A DNA stretch of 43,166 nucleotides from Oscillospiraceae bacterium. Lineage in GTDB: Bacteria; Bacillota; Clostridia; Lachnospirales; Lachnospiraceae. Positions 1 through 7,912 of the stretch are shown here, piece after piece. The notes under the pieces are model-generated. The model was not told where the DNA came from. It did not search any database and saw only the letters and a program-made list of their open reading frames with translations. Where the stretch lies: the NCBI GenBank assembly GCA_021771715.1, contig JAETOO010000026.1, positions 1-43,166 on the forward strand, read 5' to 3'. The first letter of the stretch is position 1; each line of letters opens with the position of its first letter. Position numbers and translations under genes: made by a program.

Positions 1-45
1 TATGATTTAGCCATTGCCTATCAGTCTCTGCGCGTCAACTATTGA
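1..45 (+). CDS. Intron-encoded reverse transcriptase, C-terminal 14 residues (partial)
   Basis: An open frame enters at base 1 and reads YDLAIAYQSLRVNY before a TGA at 43-45. Reverse transcriptase/maturase proteins of this intron type typically end just before domain V, and this frame ends two bases before the domain V hairpin begins. Only the tail is visible, so whether the protein is intact cannot be judged. The assignment rests mainly on position and on the intron structure that follows. Confidence 0.55.
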   Translation, partial: YDLAIAYQSLRVNY

Positions 46-116
46 AACCGCCGTGTACCGGACGGTATGCACGGTGGTGTGAGAGGACGGCGGCTAATCA
101 CCGCCTCCTACTCGAT
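1..116 (+). mobile_element. Group II intron, 3' end (domains V and VI)
   Basis: The first 116 bases read as the tail of a bacterial group II intron. A hairpin at 47-78 has a 9-bp lower stem (47-55 with 70-78), a 2-nt bulge (68-69), a 4-bp upper stem and a 4-nt loop, which is the shape of catalytic domain V. A second hairpin at 81-113 has the shape of domain VI, with an unpaired A at 110 as the likely branch point. The intron would end near 116 with the usual AT. It lies on the plus strand, about 10 bp beyond the stop codon of the convergent malY gene. The 5' part lies outside the window. Confidence 0.75.
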
Positions 117-125
117 CAATGCTGT

Positions 126-1328
126 TTAGAAGACATACCTGCCGAGCCGCTCAAATGCCTCCTGCACGCGTGCGAGCGGCAGCGCGAGGTTGACGCGGAT
201 CGCGTATGCGCCGTGGAAGGGGCGGCCGTCCTGCCATGCGACGCCGACGTCCCATCCGGCCTTGAGAAGCTCGTCCATCGTCTTGCCGTGAGCACGGCAC
301 CAGCGCTCGCAGTCGAGGAAGAGCATGTAGGTGCCCTGCGGCTTCGAGACCTCGATCCCGTCAAAATGCTCTGCGATGTACTGACATGCGTAGTCGACAT
401 TTCCGGTGAGCACCTGGCAGAGCTCGTCGACCCACTCGTAGCCCTCCGGGCGGTAAGCGCCGATTAGCGCGTGCACGGAGAGGATGTTCGGCTCATTGTA
501 GTGCGCCTTGCTGCCGGTCGCCGCGAGCCGGTCGCGCAGGTAGGAATTGTAGACAATGTGGTAGCTGCCGACGAGGCCGGCGAGGTTGAAGGTCTTGCTG
601 GGCGCGTAGAAGGCGAAGGTGCGGTTTTTTGCGTCCTCGCTTACTGACTGCGTCGGGATGTGGCGGTGGCCGCCGAGAATGATGTCGGACCAGATCTCGT
701 CCGAGATCACGACGCAGTCGTTCCGGCGGTAGACCTCCATCGCCTTCTCGATCTCCCAGCGCTCCCAGACGCGCCCGGTCGGGTTGTGCGGGCTGCAGAA
801 GACGGCGACATGGATGTGGTTCTCCTTGAGCTTCGCGTCCATATCGTCAAAATCCATGCGCCACACGCCGTCACTGTCCTTGACGAGCGGGCTGTGCACG
901 AGCTTGTAGCCGTAGTTCGTCAAAGAGCCGGTAAAACCGATGTAGGTCGGGCTGTGCAGCAGGATGGCGTCGCCCGGCGCGGCGAACGAAGAGACGGCCG
1001 AGACAACGCCGCCGAGCACGCCGTTCTCATAGCCGATGCACTCCTTCGTAAGCCCCTGTACCCCGTTGCGCGTCTCCTGCCACTTGATGATCGAGTCAAA
1101 ATAGGCGTCCGGCAGAGAGAAATACCCGAAGGCCGGGTGCTGCATCCGCGCGATCACAGCCTCCTGCACCGTCGGCACCGTCGGGAAATTCATGTCCGCG
1201 ACCCACATCGGGATCGCGTCGAACCCTTCCTTAGGAGCCTGCGGCGCGAATCCGCCTGTCCCGATCGCGTCGACGGCGATGGCATCCTTTCCGTGTCTGT
1301 CCATAATTGTAGTAAAATCGTACTTCAT
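126..1328 (-). CDS. MalY/PatB-family PLP-dependent aminotransferase (cystathionine beta-lyase type)
   Basis: A 400-residue fold-type I PLP enzyme, full length for the MalY/PatB family. Family signatures visible are the N-terminal MWVADMNFPT (about 41-50), HNPTGRVW (181-188), SDEIWSD (209-215) and SKTFNLAG with the PLP lysine at 245. Relatives cleave the C-S bond of cystathionine or cysteine to a thiol, pyruvate and ammonia in the cytoplasm. Some act as aminotransferases or, like MalY of E. coli, also modulate a regulator. The start is supported by AGGAG upstream of the ATG. The gene is monocistronic and convergent with the intron at 1-116. The exact substrate cannot be told from the sequence. 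Confidence 0.85.
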   Translation of the reverse strand: MKYDFTTIMDRHGKDAIAVDAIGTGGFAPQAPKEGFDAIPMWVADMNFPTVPTVQEAVIARMQHPAFGYFSLPDAYFDSIIKWQETRNGVQGLTKECIGYENGVLGGVVSAVSSFAAPGDAILLHSPTYIGFTGSLTNYGYKLVHSPLVKDSDGVWRMDFDDMDAKLKENHIHVAVFCSPHNPTGRVWERWEIEKAMEVYRRNDCVVISDEIWSDIILGGHRHIPTQSVSEDAKNRTFAFYAPSKTFNLAGLVGSYHIVYNSYLRDRLAATGSKAHYNEPNILSVHALIGAYRPEGYEWVDELCQVLTGNVDYACQYIAEHFDGIEVSKPQGTYMLFLDCERWCRAHGKTMDELLKAGWDVGVAWQDGRPFHGAYAIRVNLALPLARVQEAFERLGRYVF

Positions 1329-1361
1329 AGGAACACTCCTTTGTCATTAGTCGTTGTCCCT

Positions 1362-1391
1362 ATTATACGGTATATCCCGCCGTTTTGCCAC
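1362..1391 (-). promoter_or_regulatory. Putative promoter of the malY-like gene
   Basis: On the minus strand a TATAAT -10 box (1362-1367) lies 34 bp upstream of the start codon, with GTGGCA (1386-1391) as a weak -35 match at 18-bp spacing. The -10 box is a perfect consensus; the -35 box is only a four-of-six match. Confidence 0.5.
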
Positions 1392-1553
1392 ACAATTCGA
1401 GCCCGATTTTCCCAATTCCCGCACCACCCCACCCGACAAGGACGCAAGCTGAGTTCGTCGCACAGCCCCAGCCGGCAAAGCGAAGGCCGAGTCCATCACA
1501 CCGCCCCACCTTGCAAATTCACAAAGCGAAGTTCCCCCATTCAGCCACAACCA

Positions 1554-1794
1554 GAGAAGCGCCCGGGGCCGCGCGGAAGCGACTGTAGCGAGTCTTTACA
1601 GGTTCTTAGGCTTCCGAATGTCGGAGCAGCTGTAAAACTCCTGCATTCCAGCAGGAGTTTTAGCGGGCACTGTCTGAGGAACATGTGCATCAGCACGTGT
1701 TCCGAGTTGCCCGCGGCAGCTGCGCAGGCATTCGGAAGCCTTAGAACCTGTAGACGAGCGATTTGGAGCTTCCGCGCGGCCCCGGGCGCTTCTC
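1554..1794. repeat. Large nested inverted repeat / structured intergenic element (about 240 bp)
   Basis: The outer arms 1554-1580 and 1768-1794 are perfect 27-bp inverted repeats and very GC-rich. Inside them, 1598-1620 pairs with 1729-1751 (23 bp, one mismatch) and 1626-1632 pairs with 1717-1723. The core holds two closed hairpins: 1633-1644 with 1651-1662 (12 bp, 6-nt loop), and a compound arm 1663-1669 with 1708-1714 capped by 1678-1688 with 1693-1703. The whole folds as one long stem ending in a branched head. No gene fits inside it. It could be a MITE-like mobile element, a structured RNA read from either strand, or a large bidirectional terminator. No flanking target duplication was evident. 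The flanks 1395-1553 and 1795-1938 show nothing recognisable. Confidence 0.8.
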
Positions 1795-1938
1795 GTCCTG
1801 CTGCCTCACATACATTACACTTTTAAGAAATCGTAAAATTGACCATTTTCCGACGTCCGCGCCACCCGGATGATTGTATGCTCATTGAATAAAACACCCG
1901 TGCTCAGGAAAGTTTTTGTGCAAATTGGAGAAAACTGG

Positions 1939-1967
1939 TTGACATTTCCCGGAATGAATACTATACT
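1939..1967 (+). promoter_or_regulatory. Strong sigma-A promoter of the eut leader
   Basis: TTGACA (1939-1944) and TATACT (1962-1967) are separated by exactly 17 bp. Transcription should start near 1974, about 20 nt before the cobalamin riboswitch. It is one of the best consensus promoters in the window and the only strong one upstream of the eut genes. Confidence 0.8.
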
Positions 1968-1992
1968 TGTGCCATAAGTAAAGACTATCGGT

Positions 1993-2176
1993 ACACAGGT
2001 GTCCTTCCGCTCGCGTTTCTGCGGAGGGGTGAAAAGGGAAGACGGGTGAGAGTCCCGCACAAAGCCGTTGCTGTATTGGCCGAGCAGCTGTCCGCGACAT
2101 CATTGGGAACTGGAATCGACATCCTGAGAAGATGAGCAGCTGCGCCTGAGGCCTGAGTCAGAAGACCTGCCTGTGT
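1993..2176 (+). promoter_or_regulatory. Cobalamin (AdoCbl) riboswitch aptamer
   Basis: The closing P1 stem is ACACAG (1993-1998) with CTGTGT (2171-2176). The conserved core follows, including AAGGGAAGACGGGTGAGAG and TCCCGC near 2035-2058. The B12 box is present as AGTCAGAAGACCTGCCT at 2156-2172, close to the published consensus. Such RNAs bind adenosylcobalamin, the cofactor of ethanolamine ammonia-lyase encoded downstream by eutB and eutC. The element sits on the plus strand between the promoter at 1939 and the operon, so it should sense cofactor supply for the pathway. Whether binding turns the operon on or off cannot be read directly. Confidence 0.88.
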
Positions 2177-2410
2177 ATAACGCACGCAGCGACTCCACGG
2201 ACCTTGGAGTGTGCCGGCAGACTGCAGAGATGCCGTCGCCAATTCAAAAAGCACAGTGGAAGACGATTCAGACTGTGACTTTGTAATGCATGTGCTCACG
2301 AGCATTTACTTATGATGACCTCTTCTTTTATGTGCGCGCATGTCTGGATCTGTCGGTTGCTGGGCAGCGCGCAGGGTTCACATACCAGACATGCGAGGGA
2401 TTACGGAAAG
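2177..2410 (+). promoter_or_regulatory. Eut leader between riboswitch and terminator, with several hairpins
   Basis: This 234-nt stretch has no supported gene. Visible hairpins are ACTCCA/TGGAGT near 2195-2213, CGGCA/TGCCG near 2214-2235, GTAATGC with GCATTTAC near 2283-2309 followed by a U-rich run, and a 10-bp stem GCATGTCTGG (2338-2347) with CCAGACATGC (2386-2395). GTGCTC at 2292-2297 complements GAGCAC at 2410-2415, the base of the terminator, so an alternative antiterminator pairing is possible. The layout recalls the riboswitch-plus-ANTAR-site RNA (EutX/Rli55) of other Firmicutes eut loci, but I could not identify a clean pair of hexaloop hairpins with the required A1/G4. Confidence 0.4.
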
Positions 2411-2442
2411 AGCACTTAATGGGAGCGCATTAGGTGCTTTTT
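2411..2442 (+). terminator. Intrinsic terminator in the eut leader
   Basis: AGCACTTAATG (2411-2421) pairs with CATTAGGTGCT (2428-2438) around a 6-nt loop, GGAGCG, with one G-U pair, and runs into TTTTT and then TATTTT. It lies only 25 bp before the GTG of the first gene. It must therefore be read through for the operon to be expressed, which marks it as a regulated attenuator rather than the end of another gene. Confidence 0.75.
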
Positions 2443-2466
2443 GTATTTTCGGAAGGAGGCGAGGGT

Positions 2467-3018
2467 GTGTATCGGATTCAGGTGCGGGTGAAGACACTGA
2501 CCGCGTCGGAATGGCTCCGTGAGTACTGTCAGCCGGAACAGTTTCTCCCGCTCTGCCGGGAGTGCCCGGAGTACGGCAGGAACTGGTCGTGTCCGCCGGG
2601 TGTCCCTGCGGCGCGCGAGCTCTCAGAGCGCTACCGGTTCGTGCAGATGATCGGACTGAAGGTTCTGTACGACGACGAGGTGCGCAGGGAGTCTGCGAAG
2701 AACCCGGCCCGGACGGAGCTTCTGCGGGAGCAGACGTACGGCGCGGCGAAGAGACGGCTGCTGCAGGCGCTTCTTCTGCTGGAGGAGACGTTTCCGGATT
2801 CGATGACAGTGATGGCAGGACGGTGCGAGCTGTGCACGCACTGTGCGAGAGAAGACGGGCAGGCATGCCGCCACCCGGAAAAGCTGCGCTATTCCTTTTC
2901 CGGGCTGGGGTTTGACCTTGGAAGACTTTCCGGGGAGCTTTTGGAGATGCCGCTTTTGTGGCAGAACGAGGGCCTTCCGGAATACAATGTTGCAGTGGCA
3001 GCATTTTTGCACAGATAA
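2467..3018 (+). CDS. DUF2284 predicted metal-binding protein
   Basis: A 183-residue cysteine-rich protein. Visible Cys groups are C21, C30, C33 and C42 (last in SCPPG), and a second set C120, C123, C126 and C134 in GRCELCTHCAREDGQAC, followed by HPEKLRYSFSGLGFDL. These match the DUF2284 family, thought to bind a metal or Fe-S cluster; its function is unknown. The GTG at 2467 is chosen because GGAGG lies 7 nt upstream. An in-frame GTG at 2434 lies inside the terminator stem and has no ribosome binding site. The gene is the first behind the riboswitch and 20 bp before eutG. A role in handling corrinoid or iron-sulfur cofactors is only a guess from context. Confidence 0.75.
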   Translation: MYRIQVRVKTLTASEWLREYCQPEQFLPLCRECPEYGRNWSCPPGVPAARELSERYRFVQMIGLKVLYDDEVRRESAKNPARTELLREQTYGAAKRRLLQALLLLEETFPDSMTVMAGRCELCTHCAREDGQACRHPEKLRYSFSGLGFDLGRLSGELLEMPLLWQNEGLPEYNVAVAAFLHR

Positions 3019-3038
3019 TTCAGACGAAAGGAGCAGCT

Positions 3039-4172
3039 ATGGACCAATTTGGAGTGAAGACCAGAATTATCATGGGTGACGGGCTGGGTTCGCTGACTGG
3101 TCGGATGAAGAAGGCATTCGTCGTGACGGACAGCTTCATGGCGAAGAGCGGGAAGGTGGAGTACGTGACCATGCGGCTGGATCAGGCCAAAGTGGCATAT
3201 CAGGTCTTTTCTGAGATTTCCGCGGAGCCGGACATCGGGGTGGTCACACTCGGGGTCGGACAGATGATGGAGTTTGACCCGGATGCGGTGATCTGCCTGG
3301 GCGGCGGAGCTGCGATCGACGCGGCGAAGGCGATCGTGTTCATCGCGCAGAAGGCGGGCGGCAGGAGCGGCATATTCTTCGTCGCGATCCCGACGACGAG
3401 CGGTACGGGCTCCGAGGTGAGCCGCTTTGCGGTGATCACCGACAAGGAGAAGGAAGTGAAGTACCCGCTGATCGACGACAGCCTGCTTCCGGACGCGGCG
3501 GTTCTGGACGCGCAGCTGGTGGTGAGCGCGCCGCCCTCCGTGACGGCGGACACCGGCATCGACGTGTTTACCCACGCGGTGGAGGCGTTCGTCTCGACCG
3601 GCAGGAATGATTTCACGGATGCGTGCGCGTCGAAGGCGATCAAGCTGGTGAACCATCACCTGATGGCGGCCTACAAGAATCCGAAGGATCTGAAGGCGCG
3701 CCAAGGAATGCACAACGCGTCCTGCCTGGCAGGCATCGCATTTTCGAATGCGGGGCTGGGCGTGAACCACGGGATGGCACATGCGCTCGGCGCACATTTC
3801 CATATCCCGCACGGCAGGGCAAACGGAATCCTGCTTCCGTACGTCATGAGCTTCAACGCCGGGTGTACGGAGAACCTGACGCCGACGGCGAAGCGCTACG
3901 CGCAGATCTCGCGTCTGCTGCGGCTGGACACGAACAATGTCCGGCAGAGCGCGCTGAACATGATACGGACCGCGCGCCGGTTTATCGAGCAGATGAACAT
4001 GCCGTCCACGATTGCGGCGGCGGGCGTGACGAAGGAGCAGTTCGAGGCCGAGCTGGATGCGATGGCGCAGGCGGCGCTCGCGGACAGCTGCACGGCGACG
4101 AACCCGCAGCCGGTGACGATCGACGACATTAAGTTGATCTACCGCAAGGCATTTATCGGAAAGATCCCGTGA
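3039..4172 (+). CDS. eutG: Iron-containing alcohol dehydrogenase EutG/PduQ-type
   Basis: A 377-residue group III alcohol dehydrogenase. The nucleotide-binding motif is [12 protein letters not shown], followed by [13 protein letters not shown]. Metal ligands are expected in [14 protein letters not shown] and in the His-rich [17 protein letters not shown]. In ethanolamine degradation it reduces acetaldehyde to ethanol and regenerates NAD+ for EutE, inside the microcompartment. The ATG at 3039 is chosen for the AAAGGAG just upstream and because family homology begins there. It lies 20 bp after the DUF2284 gene and 23 bp before eutS. Propanediol-type PduQ is nearly indistinguishable by sequence; the operon context decides for EutG. 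Confidence 0.88.
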   Translation: MDQFGVKTRIIMGDGLGSLTGRMKKAFVVTDSFMAKSGKVEYVTMRLDQAKVAYQVFSEISAEPDIGVVTLGVGQMMEFDPDAVICLGGGAAIDAAKAIVFIAQKAGGRSGIFFVAIPTTSGTGSEVSRFAVITDKEKEVKYPLIDDSLLPDAAVLDAQLVVSAPPSVTADTGIDVFTHAVEAFVSTGRNDFTDACASKAIKLVNHHLMAAYKNPKDLKARQGMHNASCLAGIAFSNAGLGVNHGMAHALGAHFHIPHGRANGILLPYVMSFNAGCTENLTPTAKRYAQISRLLRLDTNNVRQSALNMIRTARRFIEQMNMPSTIAAAGVTKEQFEAELDAMAQAALADSCTATNPQPVTIDDIKLIYRKAFIGKIP

Positions 4173-4195
4173 GCCATTGGCAGGAGGAGAACCAA

Positions 4196-4546
4196 ATGTC
4201 AGGAATGGAAGGAAAAGAGCGGATTATACAGGAGTTTGTTCCCGGCAAGCAGGTGACGCTGGCGCATGTGATTGCGAATCCGGACGACGCCCTGTACGCG
4301 AAGCTGGGACTGATTGACGCGGAGGGATCGATCGGGATCATGACGATCACCCCGAGCGAGGCCGCGATCATCGCGGCGGATGTGGCGACGAAGGCGGCGA
4401 ATGTGACGGTCGGGTTCGTCGACCGCTTCAACGGCTCTCTCGTCATCACAGGCGATGTGTCGGCTGTGGAGACCGCGGTGCGGGAGGTCATGGGCGTCCT
4501 GTGCGATATGATGGGCTTCGCAAAGACCGTTGTGACGAAGACCTAA
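4196..4546 (+). CDS. eutS: Shell protein EutS (PduU-type circularly permuted BMC domain)
   Basis: A 116-residue single-BMC protein of the permuted EutS/PduU type. The N-terminal strand [19 protein letters not shown] is followed by [19 protein letters not shown] and ends in [15 protein letters not shown]. EutS forms bent hexamers in the microcompartment shell, likely at edges. The ATG at 4196 is preceded by AGGAGGA, and EutS proteins are usually about 110 residues. It stands between the alcohol dehydrogenase and eutP. Confidence 0.9.
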   Translation: MSGMEGKERIIQEFVPGKQVTLAHVIANPDDALYAKLGLIDAEGSIGIMTITPSEAAIIAADVATKAANVTVGFVDRFNGSLVITGDVSAVETAVREVMGVLCDMMGFAKTVVTKT

Positions 4547-4575
4547 GACTACAGACAGGATGGACAGCATAGAGT

Positions 4576-5058
4576 ATGAGTAAGAATCAGGAGCAGCCAA
4601 TGGAGGGCGCCGCGCAGGAGCGGAAGAAGAGAATCATTCTCATCGGAAAGTCGACTGCGGGCAAGACGACGCTCTGCCAGTGCATCAACCACGAGGAGCT
4701 GAAGTACCACAAGACGCAGACGGTGCAGGTCATCAACAAGAACATGATCGACACACCGGGCGAGTACCTGGAGCGGACGGGTTACCGCGGCGCGTTGATC
4801 GTCACCTCGACGGAGGCGGACATCATCGTGCTGGTGCAGGACGCGACGGAGGCAGGGACGATGTTCCCGCCGATGTTCAACAGCATGTTCGCCAAGCCGT
4901 GCGTCGGCGTGGTGACCAAGGCCGACCTGGCAAGCAAGGAGCAGGTAGAGCGCGCAAAGAAGTATCTGAAGATGGCAGGAGCCGGTTCCCTGTACGTCAC
5001 CAGCGCCGTGACAGGCGAGGGCGTAGACGAACTGGTGGAAAAGTTACACCTAATGTAA
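4576..5058 (+). CDS. eutP: EutP/PduV-type small P-loop protein
   Basis: A 160-residue G-domain-like protein. The Walker A loop is GKSTAGKT (24-31), the G3-like motif is DTPGEYL, and the G4 position is TKAD instead of NKxD. Relatives include PduV, and EutP of Salmonella is reported to have acetate kinase activity, which would complete acetate and ATP formation from acetyl phosphate. An N-terminal 15-residue charged extension precedes the first strand. The gene lies 29 bp after eutS and 15 bp before eutA. No separate ackA gene is seen in the operon, which fits EutP and/or EutQ doing that step here, by inference. Confidence 0.85.
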   Translation: MSKNQEQPMEGAAQERKKRIILIGKSTAGKTTLCQCINHEELKYHKTQTVQVINKNMIDTPGEYLERTGYRGALIVTSTEADIIVLVQDATEAGTMFPPMFNSMFAKPCVGVVTKADLASKEQVERAKKYLKMAGAGSLYVTSAVTGEGVDELVEKLHLM

Positions 5059-5073
5059 GTCTGGAGGCTTGCA

Positions 5074-6504
5074 ATGCAGGAAGAAATTAAGAGCATCGGC
5101 ATTGATATTGGCACCTCCACAACGCAGCTGGTGTTCAGCCGGCTGGTGGTGGAGAATGTTGCAGGCAGTTATACCGTCCCGAGAGTTACGATCGTGGAGA
5201 AGGAGGTCATATACCGCAGCCAGATTTATTTTACACCGCTGCGGTCCGCGACGGAGATCGACGCGGAGGCGGTTCAGAAGATTGTGAGCAGGGAGTACGA
5301 GATGGCGCACATGAAGCCCTCGGACCTGTCCACGGGAGCCGTGATTATCACCGGAGAGACGGCGAGAAAGCAGAACGCAAATGAGGTGCTGGCCGCTCTC
5401 TCGGACTTTGCCGGGGACTTCGTGGTGGCGACGGCCGGCCCTGATCTGGAGTCGGTGCTGGCGGCGCGGGGCGCGGGGGCGGATGTGCTCTCGGAGGAGA
5501 ACCGCACCGTGATCGCGAACCTCGACATCGGAGGCGGCACCAGCAACATCGCAGTTTACCAGCGCGGGTCGCTTCGCGGAACGTGCTGTCTGGATATCGG
5601 AGGCCGTCTGATCAAGATCGAGAACGGCAGGATCTCCTATATCTACCACAAGATTCAAAGGCTCGCGGCCAATCACGGGATCACAATCGCCGTGGGGGAG
5701 CGGGCGGACGAGGCGAAGCTGTATCGGATCTGCGAGCTGATGGCAGAGCAGCTGGCGAAGTCGCTCTATCTGCTCGCGGCCGACGAGGAGCACAGGTCGC
5801 TGTACACGAATGACGGCAAGATGCTCCCGAAGGAGCCGGCCGTGCTTGGCCTGACGTACTCGGGCGGCGTCGCGGACTGTATCTACCGTGATGAGGATGC
5901 AGACCCGTTCCGGTACGGAGATATCGGCGTGCTGCTCGGAAGGGCAGTGCGGAAGAATCAGGCGCTCGGCGCCCTGACGCTCTATCAGGCGAAGGAGACG
6001 ATCCGGGCGACGGTGGTCGGCGCAGGCACGCACGCCACCGATGTCAGCGGAAGTACGATCCGCTATGACAAGACATATTTACCGATTAAGAATATTCCGG
6101 TCCTCAAGGTGGCGCCTTGGGACGAGGAATCTCTTGATACATTTACAGAGGCGATCAGAAGCCAGCTTCCGCTGTTCCGCAGTGAAGGGCGGCTGGAGCA
6201 TGTGGCGATTGCCTTTCAGGGAAACAGGCGCAGCGGGTTCCGGGAGATTCAGGAGCTGGCGGATGCGATTATCAAAGGAGCACAGGAGGTGATAGAGAGT
6301 GAATATCCGCTGATCGTGGTCATCGAGAACGACATCGGAAAGGTCCTTGGAAATGCGCTCAACGTAAAGCTGTCGCATGAAAAGCCGGTGATCTGCATCG
6401 ACCGGATCCACACAGCAGGCGGAGATTATATTGACATCGGGGAGCCGATTGCCGGAGGGCAGGTGCTTCCGATCGTCAACAAGACACTGGTGTTTAATAC
6501 TTAG
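5074..6504 (+). CDS. eutA: Ethanolamine ammonia-lyase reactivating factor EutA
   Basis: A 476-residue actin/Hsp70-fold ATPase. Phosphate-binding motifs are IDIGTSTTQLVFS near the N-terminus and LDIGGGTSNIAVY in the second lobe. EutA exchanges inactivated cobalamin bound to EutBC for fresh adenosylcobalamin using ATP. The length matches the family (about 470). It directly precedes eutB (18 bp), the usual arrangement. The start ATG has GGAGG upstream. Confidence 0.92.
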   Translation: MQEEIKSIGIDIGTSTTQLVFSRLVVENVAGSYTVPRVTIVEKEVIYRSQIYFTPLRSATEIDAEAVQKIVSREYEMAHMKPSDLSTGAVIITGETARKQNANEVLAALSDFAGDFVVATAGPDLESVLAARGAGADVLSEENRTVIANLDIGGGTSNIAVYQRGSLRGTCCLDIGGRLIKIENGRISYIYHKIQRLAANHGITIAVGERADEAKLYRICELMAEQLAKSLYLLAADEEHRSLYTNDGKMLPKEPAVLGLTYSGGVADCIYRDEDADPFRYGDIGVLLGRAVRKNQALGALTLYQAKETIRATVVGAGTHATDVSGSTIRYDKTYLPIKNIPVLKVAPWDEESLDTFTEAIRSQLPLFRSEGRLEHVAIAFQGNRRSGFREIQELADAIIKGAQEVIESEYPLIVVIENDIGKVLGNALNVKLSHEKPVICIDRIHTAGGDYIDIGEPIAGGQVLPIVNKTLVFNT

Positions 6505-6522
6505 AAGAAGAGGTGATTTAGC

Positions 6523-7893
6523 GTGATTTTAAAGACAAAGCTGTTCGGCCATGTATATGAGTTTAAATCCGTAAGAGAAGTCATGGCTAAAGCAAATGAG
6601 GAAAAGTCCGGCGACAAGCTGGCAGGTATCGCTGCTGAGACAGCCGAGGAGAGAGTAGCGGCAAAGTTTGTCCTCTCCAATCTGACACTGAACGATCTGC
6701 GCAACAATCCGGCAGTTCCGTATGAGGAGGATGAGGTAACCAGAATCATCCAGGATGACGTAAACGAGCAGATTTTCAAGACGATGAAGAACTGGACGCT
6801 CGCAGAGTTCCGCGAGTGGCTGCTGGATGTCAACACGACGACCGAGATGATCCGCCGTGCATCCAAGGGTCTGACTTCTGAGATCGTGGCAGGCGTCTGC
6901 AAGCTGATGAGCAACCTGGACCTGATCTACGCGGCGAGCAAGATGCGCGTATCCGCGCACTGCAATACGACGATCGGACTTCCGGGGACGTTCTCATCCC
7001 GTCTGCAGCCGAACCACACGACTGACGACCCGAAGGGAATCATCGCTTCTGTGATGGAAGGACTTTCCCTTGGCTGCGGCGACGCCGTGATCGGACTGAA
7101 CCCGGTAGACGACTCCGTGGAGAGCGTAGCGCGTATCCTGAAGATGTTCGACGAGTTCAAGCATAAATGGGAAGTGCCGACGCAGATCTGCGTGCTGGCT
7201 CACGTGACGACCCAGACAGAGGCCGCGCAGCGCTTCGGAGCGCCGATGGACCTGATGTTCCAGTCGATCGCAGGCTCCCAGAAGGGCAATGAGGCATTCG
7301 GCCTGACCGCTGCGATGCTCGAGGAGGGGCGTCAGACGATGCTCACCAACTCCACCGCGACAGGACCGAACGTAATGTATTTCGAGACCGGCCAGGGCTC
7401 CGAGCTCTCCTCCGACGCGCACCACGGATGGGATCAGGTGACGATGGAGGCAAGATGCTACGGCTTCGCGAAGCGTTTCCAGCCGTTCCTGGTAAATACG
7501 GTTGTAGGCTTTATCGGACCGGAGTACCTGTACGACTCCAAGCAGGTGACGCGTGCAGGTCTGGAGGATCACTTCATGGGCAAGCTCACAGGTATCCCGA
7601 TGGGCTGTGACGCGTGCTACACGAACCATATGAAGGCAGACCAGAATGATATTGAGAACCTCGCGACGCTGCTGGTAGCTGCAGGCTGCAACTACATCAT
7701 GGGCGTTCCGCAGGGCGATGACTGTATGCTGATGTACCAGTGTACCGGTTACCACGAGGCAGCTTCTCTGCGTGAGGTCTTCGGACTTCGCCCGATCAAG
7801 GAGTTCGACCAGTGGCTGGAGAAGATGGGCTTCTCGGAGAACGGCAGACTGACGAAGCTTGCAGGCGATGCGTCTGTATTTATGAGCAGGTAA
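6523..7893 (+). CDS. eutB: Ethanolamine ammonia-lyase large subunit
   Basis: A 456-residue TIM-barrel catalytic subunit, full length against about 453 in enterobacteria. Family stretches include GLTSEIVAGVCKLMSNLDLI, VSAHCNTTIGLPGTFSSRLQ, TNHMKADQND and MGVPQGDDCMLMYQ. With EutC and adenosylcobalamin it splits ethanolamine into acetaldehyde and ammonia by a radical mechanism, in the microcompartment lumen. It begins at a GTG preceded by AGAAGAGG, and no better ATG exists. eutC follows after 19 bp, as expected for obligate partners. The assignment is essentially certain. Confidence 0.97.
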   Translation: MILKTKLFGHVYEFKSVREVMAKANEEKSGDKLAGIAAETAEERVAAKFVLSNLTLNDLRNNPAVPYEEDEVTRIIQDDVNEQIFKTMKNWTLAEFREWLLDVNTTTEMIRRASKGLTSEIVAGVCKLMSNLDLIYAASKMRVSAHCNTTIGLPGTFSSRLQPNHTTDDPKGIIASVMEGLSLGCGDAVIGLNPVDDSVESVARILKMFDEFKHKWEVPTQICVLAHVTTQTEAAQRFGAPMDLMFQSIAGSQKGNEAFGLTAAMLEEGRQTMLTNSTATGPNVMYFETGQGSELSSDAHHGWDQVTMEARCYGFAKRFQPFLVNTVVGFIGPEYLYDSKQVTRAGLEDHFMGKLTGIPMGCDACYTNHMKADQNDIENLATLLVAAGCNYIMGVPQGDDCMLMYQCTGYHEAASLREVFGLRPIKEFDQWLEKMGFSENGRLTKLAGDASVFMSR

Positions 7894-7912
7894 GGAAGGA
7901 GGGGACAGTTTC

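Noticed and set aside
2422..2427. Terminator hexaloop as an ANTAR-binding loop
   Set aside because: The loop is GGAGCG; the ANTAR motif needs A at loop position 1 as well as G at 4, and a clear partner hairpin was not found.
2434..2466. Earlier GTG start for the DUF2284 gene
   Set aside because: It lies in the terminator stem with no ribosome binding site; GTG 2467 has GGAGG at 7 nt.
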